A stretch of DNA of 64,000 nucleotides from positions 186,001 through 250,000 of the forward strand of contig JAEVLN010000043.1 in NCBI GenBank assembly GCA_018350325.1, given 5' to 3'. Of this stretch, positions 34,625 to 46,018 are shown in pieces (the stretch's first letter is position 1; each line of letters begins with the position of its first letter). A program made the position numbers and the translations under genes. The notes below the pieces were generated by a model. The model made no database searches. It worked only from the letters and a program-made list of their open reading frames with translations, and was not told the DNA's origin. The stretch is from Globodera rostochiensis (taxonomy: Eukaryota > Nematoda > Chromadorea > Rhabditida > Heteroderidae).

Positions 34625-35165
34625 ACATACCGTAATTGATAGTAATTGGTGGACTTTGATTAGAACTTTGGTGTTCAGCTGATCCTGATCAGTTCCTTTA
34701 AATGTCTCATGCCGTAATTGACGCTAATTAGTGAACTTTGATTTAAACTTTGATGTTCAGTTGGTCCTGATCACTTCCATCTCATTTTTAAATGCCGTAA
34801 TTGACGCTAATTGGTGGACTTTGATAGTTGGTTTTGATCACTTCCATCCCATTATTAATGTCCCATCCCGTAATTGACGCTAATTGGTGGAGTTTGATTG
34901 GAACTCTGGTGTTCGGCTGATCCGATCACTTTCATTCCCAAATCTTAAATGTCTCATACCGTAATTGACGCTAATTGGTGGACTTTGATAGTTGGTTTGA
35001 TCACTTCCATCCCATTATTAATGTCCCATCCCGTAATTGACGCTAATTGGTGGAGTTTGATTGGAACTCTGGTGTTCGGCTGATCCGATCACTTTCATTC
35101 CCAAATCTTAAATGTCTCATACCGTAATTGACGCTAATTGGTGGACTCCGATCGGAACTTTGTGC
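34625..35165. repeat. Satellite array, 73-90 bp units with higher-order copy
   Basis: About seven copies of a unit containing CCGTAATTGACGCTAATTGG, TGGACTTTGATTGGAACT and GATCACTTCCAT. The blocks around 34860-34955 and 35023-35118 are almost identical, showing duplication of a multi-unit segment. Confidence 0.85.
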
Positions 35166-37860
35166 TTCTGATCATTTTCACGCCCTCTATTTTCTGCCTA
35201 TTTTTGGCTTGACTTCCAACAAACAACGATCCGACCCCTTTTTTGTCATCTCCCCAAAATATAATTTGGCGAAGGGCATTTGGGTACTTTGCACATTGGT
35301 CGAACTTTGTATTTTGGTCATTTTCGTCGTCGTAGTCCGTCCGTCCGTCCCGTTGCCTTCTCCCGAGATAATTCGTCCACCAAATGAACTGAAATGATGC
35401 CCAAACGATCTTTATTTGATCATCCGCAACTCTTTTGGGGAAAAATGGCTTATGATAGTCATCGAATCGCGAGAATGGACTTTGTCCCCGAAGTCCTAGG
35501 CGTCCACTCAGCATCATGACCTAGTAATACCCTGTGGGGTTGTGAAATTGGTGCTTCCGTAGCTTTTTTGTTAGCAAAAACCCCCCATATCAAATAATAT
35601 TTACCTATTTCGAAAGCTTTATGTCTGTAAACGCTTAATAGAAAGAGCTTTAGACCAAAGAGACTCAGGGCACAAAAATAACGGTTTTGATTTTTAGTAG
35701 CGTCAAAAAGTTAGCCTTCCGCTCAATAAAAAGTTTAAAAGAGATCTCATTAGATTAGCTAGCTAACAATTGAATTATGACGGATGACGTCAAGATGGAC
35801 AGCTCCAAGTTGAGCGGTTCTGCGCGAACTCCATACGCTTATAGTGGATTTACGCTTACAAATTAGCTCGAGAATGAGAGGCCTGGGCTTCATCCGGCAC
35901 CGCCAGTTCGGCATAAGTCCGACTTTGTGCTTTGGCGCATTTTTTTGGCATTTTGTCTACATTTTGGCATATTCTCGCCCAGCGAACTTTCTCTCTCTCT
36001 GTCCCCCCCCCCACTTTTGGCTATTATGTAATAGACAGAGTCGTCAACTGTGCTTCCATTCACTTCTCGGACAACAATCTTCTTTTGTGTCCATCCCAAT
36101 AATTTCCCCACTGCTATCTGCCGCTGCTTGTCCTCCCGTGCTGTTCACGTGATCATCAGTCAGTCTCGATTCGCTCTCGACCCCCCCCCCCCACACCCCG
36201 GAGGGGAGAGGTCTTCTGTACATTTTTGTTATTGTTGTGTCGTCTGTTTACATAATGTTTTTGCGCGCCATACATTTATCACCCATCCGCCATGCAAAAA
36301 CAACAAAATGCACACATCGTAGTGTAGAAATCGACGGAGGTCGTAAAGCTGCTGTTCCTGGTTGTAACCCCCGGGGGGAGGGCTGTGTTGCTGTTGACGA
36401 GGAAGCCTAGATCAGATGCTGAGGCTGTGTGTGTGTACGTACACACATGTGCAAAAACAACATCCATAGTTGTCAGCGCGTACTTTGCCCCCCCCCTCCC
36501 CAAACTGGAGCCCACTCTACGGACCGGGAGCAAAAGGGGAACCGAACCATAAAATTTGTAACTAATCCGACAATCAAATCAGAGTGGAGTCAAAAGTATG
36601 ATCAGAAAATTTTGGGTTTCGATCTGTGGTGCATGAATGAATGAATGGGGCGGCGTTTGCAAACTTTGTACGCTTCAGAATTAATTTCAACAAATTGACT
36701 AAATTAATGTTGTAACACTTGGAGGAGGGGGGCGGGGGGCTTAATTAGGTAATTTGCGGTTTATTGCCCATTTTTTTTTTGCTAAGCAGCATTAGAGTCG
36801 TCCATTTGCTATATTTTTGACTTGATGATGACATAATTGCAACGGATGACGCCTCAGCAGAAATGGACTCAAACGTCCAAACTATAAAGCAGAGAAAAAT
36901 CAGTAAAATCTGTTGAAATCAAATTCCCGGGCATAAATGTGAGAAAGCAACAGCACTTTCAAATATTGACCATCGCTTTTCAAAGTGATTTTGGCTGCTT
37001 CCCACCAACTGCTGACCGTTAAATAGCCGCAGCTTATTTTAATGCTTCAGAAGCAAAATCCGATCACTTTTTGTGGTCATTTTTAACGTGAAAGGGCTTG
37101 ACCGCAGGGTGGCGGCATCCAATCAAACAGAAGAATTCCATTTTCAACAATTCGTTGGAGTCCAGCAGAGCAAATAACCATTCAAGTCCATTGTGTCCCC
37201 CCCCCCCCCCTCCTCTTTTCTGTACAATTCCCCCCCCCTCGCACCCAACGCATTAGTTCCGATCGGAATTGATCAACTCGGTTCCAGAAACTTTGAGACT
37301 ACTTTTTTTGTTCTCCTCCTTTTTTGTAGTTTACAAAACAAAGCTAGCTCAATGCTTACACATTGTAGCAAGCTCTTAGATCTCTGATCAGCGTGCTTGT
37401 CATTTAAAGATTTTTTGTGAACTGATCATTCGAACTCCGATTTAAGGGGGCATTTTGGCGGTGGCGGCGGCGGTGGGACGGCGCCGACGGGGGGACGGAC
37501 ACCAAAAGTTGACCCCAACCCCCACCCCCACGCAAACGAACGCTTTGGTGCCCTCGCCTCTCTCTCAGTTTATGCGCCCTCTTTTTTATCACCCAATCGG
37601 CCGGCCTTCATAAGTCAAAACATTGTCCTCCGCCCTCGCGACCCCTCCCTCCCCCCCAGCGCCCCCCCTCCCCCCCCCCAGCGATCTTGACACACCCAAA
37701 ACTCTCTCATCCTCACCAGTGCATACGTCGTTCTCTCGCTGTCCCCCCTATTTTGTGCCCCTTTGTGTGCACTATTTATTGCCCTCTCTTCTTCCTCCCC
37801 CCTTATCGCCCCCCCCCTCCCCCCCCCCGCCCCCCCATTCATTTCTTCCACTTCCGCGAG

Positions 37861-37950
37861 TGTTGGGGGCGGAGCACTCTCTCCCGTCCCCTCGTCCCCT
37901 ATAAAAAGGCTTCTCCGGGTCCACCGCTCTCCCATCGCTCATTCAGTTTG
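37861..37950 (+). promoter_or_regulatory. TATA-type promoter of the 38-kb membrane-protein gene
   Basis: CT/GC-rich sequence followed by CTATAAAAAGGC (TATA at 37900-37907) and pyrimidine-rich initiator-like sites CTCCCATC (about 37929-37936) and TCATTCAGTT (37939-37948). The first ATG follows at 38055 in a good context (GCGGCATGG). Spacing fits a core promoter with a start near 37930-37945. Confidence 0.5.
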
Positions 37951-38054
37951 GTTGTCGTCGTCGTCGTCCATCGTCGGGGGGTCGTTTGGGTTGGGTGGGC
38001 GGGGGGGGCGAAGGTCCTTTTCACCACCACCAACGCGACAATCGCAGCGGCGGC

Positions 38055-40239
38055 ATGGAAGGGCCGGCCGCACCCACCGGTCGGCCCTCCCAATTAGGTA
38101 TTATTAAAAATTTTCATTCGCATTAACGCAATTTTGTTAATTAATTATAATGAGTCCAATCAGCCCCTGGGGGCTTGTGTTTGGTTTTCAACTTCTTTGA
38201 AGCTCCGAATGTGTCGCAATTTTGAAAGTGATCACATCGGAGGAGAAACTGTTCCCGATCAGAGAACACTGATCATTTTTTGAAACGCGCGCACACACGG
38301 TGGACGGGCGGGGGGGGGGGGGGGACGGACTTTCCATAAACAACAATTTTTGGATTGAAAGGTAATTTAAATCACCCAAAGACCCCCCAAAATGTCAATC
38401 AAAATTTTCGTTGAATAAGAAATGGAGATGGGGGGGGGGCATGTGTGTTGGAGATTTTAAAGGGAATAGAAAAACGACGAACAATTTGTCAATCATTTTT
38501 ATTAACCCTCCGCTGTCCCCTACCCCCTCCCCCCACCCCTCTCGCCCCCCAACCATTTTGCACCTTTATTATGTACTAATTTGTAAGAATCGCATAAAAA
38601 TGAGCATAAAATGCTGCGCGTCCCCTCCCCCCCCCCCCCCTCAATTTGTTTTTCGCATTAATTTGCGCCACATTTTAAAACCTTTTTCCAAATTAAGACA
38701 GTCCAATTCCATCCACACCCATCTTCAGCTTGACCGATTTGGCCATTCCCGCCGTCACCGTCGTGTTCCGTCCATTCAATCCGTCGTCCGCCTTCTACCA
38801 CTCGTACAACTCACCATTACTGATGGCACTGGACGTATTGCCCTCCTGCTCCACGCACGGCTCCCAACTGTTGGACCAACTGTCCGCCCGTTTTACCGCC
38901 GCTTCCCTCTTCACCGGTTTGCGCTCGTCCGCTTCTTCGTTGTGCTCCTCATCGTCCGCCAGCGGCTGCGGCACCGGCGCCAGCGGCGGCGGCCAATCGT
39001 CGCCACCACCGTCGTCGCCTCCACCGCCGATGGGCGGACGTGCCGCCGCCGCCGCCGCCTCCGCCTCCGTCAACCATCACTTCAGCCGACCAAACGGCGC
39101 CAGCAGGTCCGTTGTGTGCCCCGCGATGTTTTTTGGAATCCATCCCATTTAAGCCTCTAAGATCACCCGAAAAATTATTCAAAATTGCCATAAAACACAA
39201 TGCCAAAACAAATTTCCTAATCATTATGTTTGTTGTGTTGCAGACAGTTCGACACGACATCCAACGAGTTCCGCTACGTGCAGAATGCAATGGCAATGGC
39301 GGTGCTTGTGCGCCTGCACCGGTGGTGTTGCCAGCTGTTCTGGCTGACCATTGTGTGTCTGGTCGGCTACTGCAGTGATCAGCAGCAGAGGAGGAAACAT
39401 CGCAGCGGTGCGGTCGGAAGTGGCTGCGGTGCACCGACGGATCTGCTGCAGCAACAGCAGCACGGCAGGCGAACATTCCACGAGGTGCGCAAGAGCATTG
39501 TGCACGCGACACAGCGGCGTGGCACCAAGACGGTCACCGAGCTGGAAATGCAGGTGAGCAGAAGCGGATTTGTTTGCTGACCCCAGGATTGTTTGCAAAA
39601 ACTGATCTGCTCCGTCCATGGGATTAGTGTTGTTGATCAGGCTTTAACTCTAATTAGAGCACAAAGAGACAGACATAAAAGCGATCGATATGAAATCCCT
39701 CTCTGATCATAATGCGAGTGTCTGTCTGTCTGTGAGAGAGGCCGATCAATCATTTACGGGGGACGGGTGGCGCTTGTTGATCTGATCTGAGGTTATGGGG
39801 GCGGGCATTTGTTTTTATTTAATAAACCCACTTTTTGTGACGCAAGAAAATTTGGGTTTTGGAAGGTGATTGAAAAATTTGGTGAATATTTTGATAGCAT
39901 CGATCCGGTCTGATCATGATCAGATCAGTCTAAAGCTGATTTGATCGAGATTATGTGTGCAAACTTGATCAGATTTTTGAAATGATAAGGCCTGGTCCTG
40001 ATCAGTTTTCAAGACGATTTTGATTGAGGATTGTCCAGATCAGTTTCGTTTAAGCAAACTTCCGATCATTGTCATTTATGTTTTGATTATTTCTGATCTT
40101 TCAGCTGCTTCGCCATCTGACCTGTCCACAGACGGCCGTTTTGCGCCCGTTACGCCCCTCCCAACACAAAAAGCGGCATTTCCTCTCCCGGCCGCCCTCG
40201 CCCCAACTGTTCGACATCAGCGAGGAGAACGAGCAGTAG
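38055..40239 (+). CDS. Predicted single-pass membrane protein, 4 exons, 298 aa
   Basis: Exons: 38055-38097, 38698-39106, 39244-39553, 40105-40239; all junction phases agree and the total is 897 nt. The N-terminal half is Ser/Pro/Ala/Gly-rich low complexity, beginning MEGPAAPTGRPSQL, then LTDLAIPAVTVVFRPFN. A conserved-looking block FDTTSNEFRYVQNAMAMAVL leads into one hydrophobic helix (WCCQLFWLTIVCLVGYC). A basic cytosolic-type tail with Gln runs follows, then HEVRKSIVHATQRRGTKTV, ending ISEENEQ. No known family recognised; partner and location are unknown beyond a membrane. A second, stronger acceptor at 38728 inside exon 2 would suit a different 5' exon in phase 2, such as the one ending at 29336. 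Confidence 0.65.
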
Positions 40240-42994
40240 CAGCAACAGCAGCAGTTGACTTCCAACAATTTGTCTGAACAAAAAATGCGTTCGCTTGTCC
40301 CGACAACAAACAATTAAATCAAATCGAAAATCAGCTTTTGATCCATTTGCGACAACCCTCCAAAGTCCAAATCCAAATGCAAATCGACAAAAAAACGCCT
40401 CATTTTGTCCGTCCGTCCCCGTCCCTTTCCTCCATAACCCAAAAAGTGTGTTAATTGAAGAGATCGGACTCGCGCATTTTTTTTTAGCTTTCCGGAATGC
40501 CCAATATTCCGAACTTTTTTCAAAAGTTTTGCATTTGTGCCGAACTATCTGATCTCGAGCAAAATCGCGCCACGACCCCCCTCCCCTTTTGCTCAATTAA
40601 AAAATGTGTTATTTTTTGTAGTTAAATTAAAGAACGGATTCGAACGAACAAATGCCGGATTTTAAAAGCACTTCTAAATGATTCCAATCCGTTCACCCCA
40701 AAGACATTTATTTATTTATTTGTTTGTTTGATGACAAAAAGCGCAAATTGTTGGCCATCTGTTTGTGTCCCCACCCGGCGGGTAATAATCGGACTGATGA
40801 CCATACATTTGGCCATCAAATTGCGTTTGTTTCGCTATTCATTTACCGTCGTTTTTTGTTGCCTTATTAATATTTCGGTGTGCTGCTCGAGAGTCTTGAC
40901 ACTCGAATATTTTTGTCAATTTTTCCAAAATTTCTTTACAAAAATTCAAACAAATCTTGAACAACGAGCGTCATCAACCACCTACCTATTTTAACAATCG
41001 ATCAGCGATTAAGCAGCCATTTTCAACTTTTCTGTTTGACCATCGGCACCCAATCCAACGATCGTTGTGCCCCCATTTAATTATTTGTTTTTTTTTGTTT
41101 ATTAAATATATTTTTTGTTTTATTTTTTTGTTCGCATTATTTTGTCCGCCGGTATTTTGTGCGGCGTTAAGCCTTTCCATGGAGAGAGGGGAGAGAAAGG
41201 GGAGAGAGTGTATTATAATTAGGTAATTAATTGATAAATCGTTTTTATTGTTTTATTTTTCGTCCATTTTCCCTTTGCCCACCCACCGGAGTGGGGGGGG
41301 GGGGGGAGAAATTATTTTGGAGAGAGATTTATCGTCCCCCCCCCCCTCTGGATGGGCAAAAATGATAAGAAAATGGGGGGGGGGGAGGGGGAATTTATTA
41401 TTTTGGTTAAGTCACAGTCCATCCAGCAGCAGCAATTTTATTGTGGGGGCGAGTGAGTGCAAGGCAACGACCATTATTTTTGCGTTAGCTGATTGATGTT
41501 GATGGGTGCCGGCCGGCCCATTTTTGCTGAATTGACAGAAAATTTAGGCCGTGATTTGAGCGGGGGGGGCATTTCGGTGGGTGGGCCCCCGGAGAAAGAT
41601 GGGACAAAAGATAGGCAAAATTTGGGGGTTTGTGATGTTATTATGTATACGGAAAAAGGTTACCTTAGGAAGCACAAAAAATGAATGAATTAATCCCATA
41701 AAGTGATCTGATGATCCATGATATTGTGGAATCACAGGCAAATGAACGGTGTCTGATCTGGCATTTTGTGTATTTGAATTTCTATTTTCCTGAACCCACC
41801 AGCCATTTTGTTTTGTGAAATGGAGCCCGACACTTTTTTGCATCATCCTGATCGATCATTGGTCCTATGGAAACATTGGTATTTTATTAGACGGTTAGCT
41901 GCTGATCATCGGTTTCCGAGTGTTTTGTGCAAATTTTCAGGCTTTGATCCAGAAGAAGTGAACTTTACAAATTGGAATCAAAAACAATAATATATAGGCC
42001 CGGTCAATATGCTCCAAAATAGGCATCTTTTTCCCAAAAAAGGGCGAAAATACGGCACAAAATATGCAAAAATGGCAAATATGCACCGATATGCAGCAAA
42101 AAAATATGCACTGACCCCAAAGATTTTGAAAATAGTGCTCTAAATAACGGCAACATTAAAACAAAATGCCAACATTGATTTGCGTGCCATTCAAAAAGTA
42201 AACAAAACGCGCCAATTGCGTCGCGTGTGAAGTGCACGTGCACTGCACACGCCCGCACACACTTTGCGCGTACTTTCGACCCAATAATTATCATTCATTT
42301 TACCAATTACTATCGCCCCCCCCCGCACACAATTTACTCGTTTCCCATCACCACCAAAAGCAGCAGCAGCAGCAGCAGCACACACAACGCCAACCGACAC
42401 GAAGACAGCGACGACTTTTTGTCCCCCAACCGCCCGCCGCCACCGCCAATCTTTGAATGTGGGGGACGGACGGACGGACGGAGTGATTGTGTGTGATAAT
42501 TGATAGTTAATAGTTGCTGATAATATTGGAGAGGATTTGTTTATGTTGCTTGGAGCAGCGAAGAGAGCAAAAAAAAAAGCAAATGAATTGGGCGATGACT
42601 GACTGATTTGGAAAAGCGCGGAGAGAAGCGGCAAAAGCGCGTCAATTTTTTGAAGAATTCAATTATGAAATCATTTAAATATTTGCTGGCACCCAGAAAT
42701 CAGAGTTCTTGGACCAATAGGTTCCAATCACAAGGTCGGCAATAATGTTCGGACGGGATCGGGATCGCGTCGTGATTTTCTCGAGATCCCGCGGAATTGA
42801 ATTCGGGATCCCGACCATGTCATTTTTTGGAATTGTTCGGGATTGGTAGGGATCCCAAGCCAAAACTATGACCACATTTTTTGAGGATTTTGGGATTGGA
42901 TGGTGAAGTTTGCGCAATAAAAAATGTTGTTCTTAATTTGAAATATGTCGAGAGTAGTACAAAGAGGCCGACAAACTTTGAGTCGCTGAATGAT

Positions 42995-43250
42995 CTTTTG
43001 GCCGTTTTTGACCGGTGGCATTTTGACCGTTTTTGGCCCAGTTGGTATTTTGATCGGTGGCATTTTGACCGGTGGCATTTTGACCGGTGGCATTTTGACC
43101 GTTTTTGACCGGTGGCATTTTGATCGGTGGCATTTTGACCGTTTTTGACCGGTGGCATTTTGACCGTTTTTGACCGGTGGCATTTTGACCGGTGGCATTT
43201 TGACCGTTTTTGGCCCAGTTGGCATTTTGACCGGTTGGCATTTTGTCTTG
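42995..43250. repeat. GACCGGTGGCATTTT minisatellite
   Basis: About 14 copies of a 15-bp core GACCGGTGGCATTTT, with spacer variants GACCGTTTTT and GGCCCAGTTG producing 15-, 25- and 33-bp periods. The antisense frame gives a spurious KCHRSKCHRS repeat protein. Confidence 0.9.
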
Positions 43251-43405
43251 ACACGGCTGAAATGCGTTCAATTTTTTGCCACTTGGGTAAAAAAGCTGCT
43301 GCTGTCAGTGAGCAAAAAATGGTTCAATTCCCTCCCCCCAATTGCCCCACCGAGAGCAAAAATGTTTCCCACATACCCCCTCAATCCGTCTGTGCAAACA
43401 AATAA

Positions 43406-43696
43406 ATGGTCACAACAACAAAATGTGCCGCTTCTTACATTGACGGCAGGCACATCTTTGAGCAAACAGTACAGAGCCCACCATCACCAACCAACGCGAC
43501 GGCGATCGATGGACAAAAGATGGGGGAATTGATGGGTCAACAGAGAAGAAATGGGATCAGGAATAGAGAGAGAGAGAGAGGTACACAGAAAAGCTCAACT
43601 AAAAATCCAACTCAGTCAGTGCCCGAACAATCCAACCAAAATCCCGAGCACCAAAAATTAAACAGGATCAATCGATCACGATCTGTCACCAATTAA
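43406..43696 (+). CDS. Low-confidence single-exon ORF, 96 aa
   Basis: ATG in context AAATAAATGG and a complete frame to TAA. The protein is hydrophilic, rich in Asn, Gln, Ser and Arg, with an ERERERG run from a GA microsatellite. No domain recognised and no splice evidence, so it could be chance. Confidence 0.2.
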   Translation: MVTTTKCAASYIDGRHIFEQTVQSPPSPTNATAIDGQKMGELMGQQRRNGIRNRERERGTQKSSTKNPTQSVPEQSNQNPEHQKLNRINRSRSVTN

Positions 43697-46018
43697 AGAA
43701 TGGAATGGCCGGGTTTTGGGTCGAGATAAATGCCGAATTTTGGGTCCCGGGGGTTTCGGATAAGAGCAACCCTGACCCACAATACAAATAAATTTGAACA
43801 AGAAACTTTGATCAAAAATATGGGAAAGTTGTGCACAAATCTTGATAAAAAGGTGAAACATTCAGTGTTAAAACTTCTAAAGAAATATTTGTGCCTAATG
43901 CATTTAAAATTAATTATTTTCGCGTATATTTAATTAAAAGAAATTCAAATTTTGCGGGTAAAAAAATAAATAAAGAATATTTGTACATAAAAGGTAACAA
44001 CAGATTCCTTTATCCTTTTCTGAAACCAAAAAATTGTTTTATTTTTGTTTAAAAAAAATAAAACCATTTTTTCCATTTTTGCAACTGTTAAGAAAAAAGA
44101 ATTTTATGGCAGAAAGCAAAAATTTATAAAGCGATGATTTTGTTATTGAGTTGGTTGGTTGCCTTTTCTGATCAAAAATGATGAATTTTTGTCAATATTA
44201 TGTACATATTTGGTCGGGAATTGGTTCAACGACGGATTCTCGATGACTGACATAACCGTCCAATCGCTTTCATTTGTCCACAACTGTCCCCATTGATCAC
44301 CCAAAACCTCCTCCGATTGATCACTCATTCATCCGCCGTCTCCCGTCCGTCGTCCATCAATCATTTCCGTTGATGTGCGTGCTGTGTGTACTGTTTAAAT
44401 AGCCTCCAATTTCTTTCATTTATTTATTATTTGGTTCCCAATTTAATTGTTCCAATTTTGCAACTTTTTTTTGGTGTGACTGAATTCTCTTTGAAATCAT
44501 TGGCATTGGGGCAATTAGGTAGCTAATTACACAAATTCTAGCATCATCAAGCCGGTGAAATTGCTCTTTTAATTGAAATAATTGTTTTTTTGTTGATTAA
44601 TGGGGCAAAAAAAAATTTTTGAGAATTTTTTGATTAACAAACTTTTCTTTAGAATGGTTTAAATTTTTTTTTAGAGTTTAAACGTGAATTTTAATTAAAT
44701 TTAAAATTTTTTATAAATGAAAGCAAATTTAATTCCAAGCAAATGTTTTGTCTTTGGCCAGCCAAAATCATTTATTTTAAAGAGCAAAAATTGTTGTTCC
44801 ACCTTATGCCCACCGTTTCGTCACACTTTTTTTTCTGTGCATAACGCCTTACCGTTTCAGCGCCACTGGTTACAACTTTTTGTTTAGAACTGAACCAAAT
44901 CTGACGAAAATGATACCATTCAAAAAAATTCTTTTCTTTTTTTTTGCAACGTGCCAAATCGCTTAAATTAAAGTTTAATACTTTCGATGGCATCTCAGCT
45001 ATCTGATTCGAATGAGTGTTTAAACAAAGTTAGCGCTGAGGGCGCTGAAACGGCGCTGCGCGGAAATGTGCTTTTCGTTTGGTTGGGTAAATTAGTCCAT
45101 TAATTTGTCATTTCTCTTCTCTCTGTTTCGAGGCCATTCATTCGCCGTTGAATGCGCACAAACACACAAACACTCAAATTGATTGATCAAAACAGAAAAT
45201 CGCAGTTTTTTTTTGACCAAAATCGGAACAAATTTTTTTAACCGTTCAATCGAATACACCGATGACTGATGCATGCGTTCGGCGTTTATGGACCGCAATG
45301 AACTGACCTCCTGATCTACATTGCTGCTAAATTATTTGATGAGCTCCAGATTGGTTGATCAAAGTCAGGTTCCGGTCATTGGACCTGATCACACCCCAAC
45401 TCAGCAGAGATTTTGGCTTGCAATCCTGATTTTGATCAAAGTCCAATCCCCAAATGATTAGGATTTGATCACCAACTCAGTCAGATCGAGTTTGGTTATC
45501 TCCACACAATTTTTCGAATTTTTCCAAATTTTGTTAATAAATTCTCCACGCCCACCCACACACATCAAAATGAATGAAATGACCTGCCATTTTTTTTATC
45601 AGTTGTTTTCAGCTTTTGTTCAACTCCAACGCTGCTTTAAACAAATGCTGTTTAAGTCAGCATTTTTCGTGTGATTGATTTTCTTCAATTTTTGAATTTC
45701 AATACATTTTCGCTCACCACTCATTTTTATTCACACAATTTTCTCTTGTCCTGTCGTGATCAGAAAAATTTGGGCCCCTTTCCAACATTCGATCACCGAA
45801 ATTTGATCAACAAAATTAGCTTTATCAGAAGCCCCGTGGGGTCGAATTGGAACCGCTTCTCGAAAATTTGACTCAATTCTCTGATCAAGAATCCAAACTT
45901 CGAATTTATTTGCTCCCGGACAACAACACTTCAAAAGGCCACATTTCTATACACCAAATTGCGCCCTGTCCTAAATAAGCAAGAGCCCTTTTTTCCTTTT
46001 CTGTTCCAAAATCAAAAA

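Larger units (their letters stand above)
29337..37860. other. Gene-poor 8.5-kb region
   Basis: Contains GC-rich dispersed repeats (29575-29670, similar to 13340-13420), poly-C tracts, CAG/GCC-rich stretches near 30860-31270, the palindromic array at 32380-33335 and the satellite at 34625-35165. If the exons at 28985-29336 belong to the gene at 38 kb, this is one long intron. No other gene is supported. Confidence 0.5.
40240..46018. other. Gene-poor intergenic region (5.8 kb)
   Basis: AT-rich sequence with poly-G/C tracts (41293, 41338, 41376), a CAG run near 42360, GGGATC/GATCCC repeats (42740-42860), the minisatellite at 42995-43250 and a low-confidence ORF at 43406-43696. Nothing else could be supported. 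Confidence 0.5.

Noticed and set aside
42820..43271. Lys/Cys/His repeat proteins on the minus strand
   Set aside because: All three frames of the GACCGGTGGCATTTT minisatellite stay open by periodicity.
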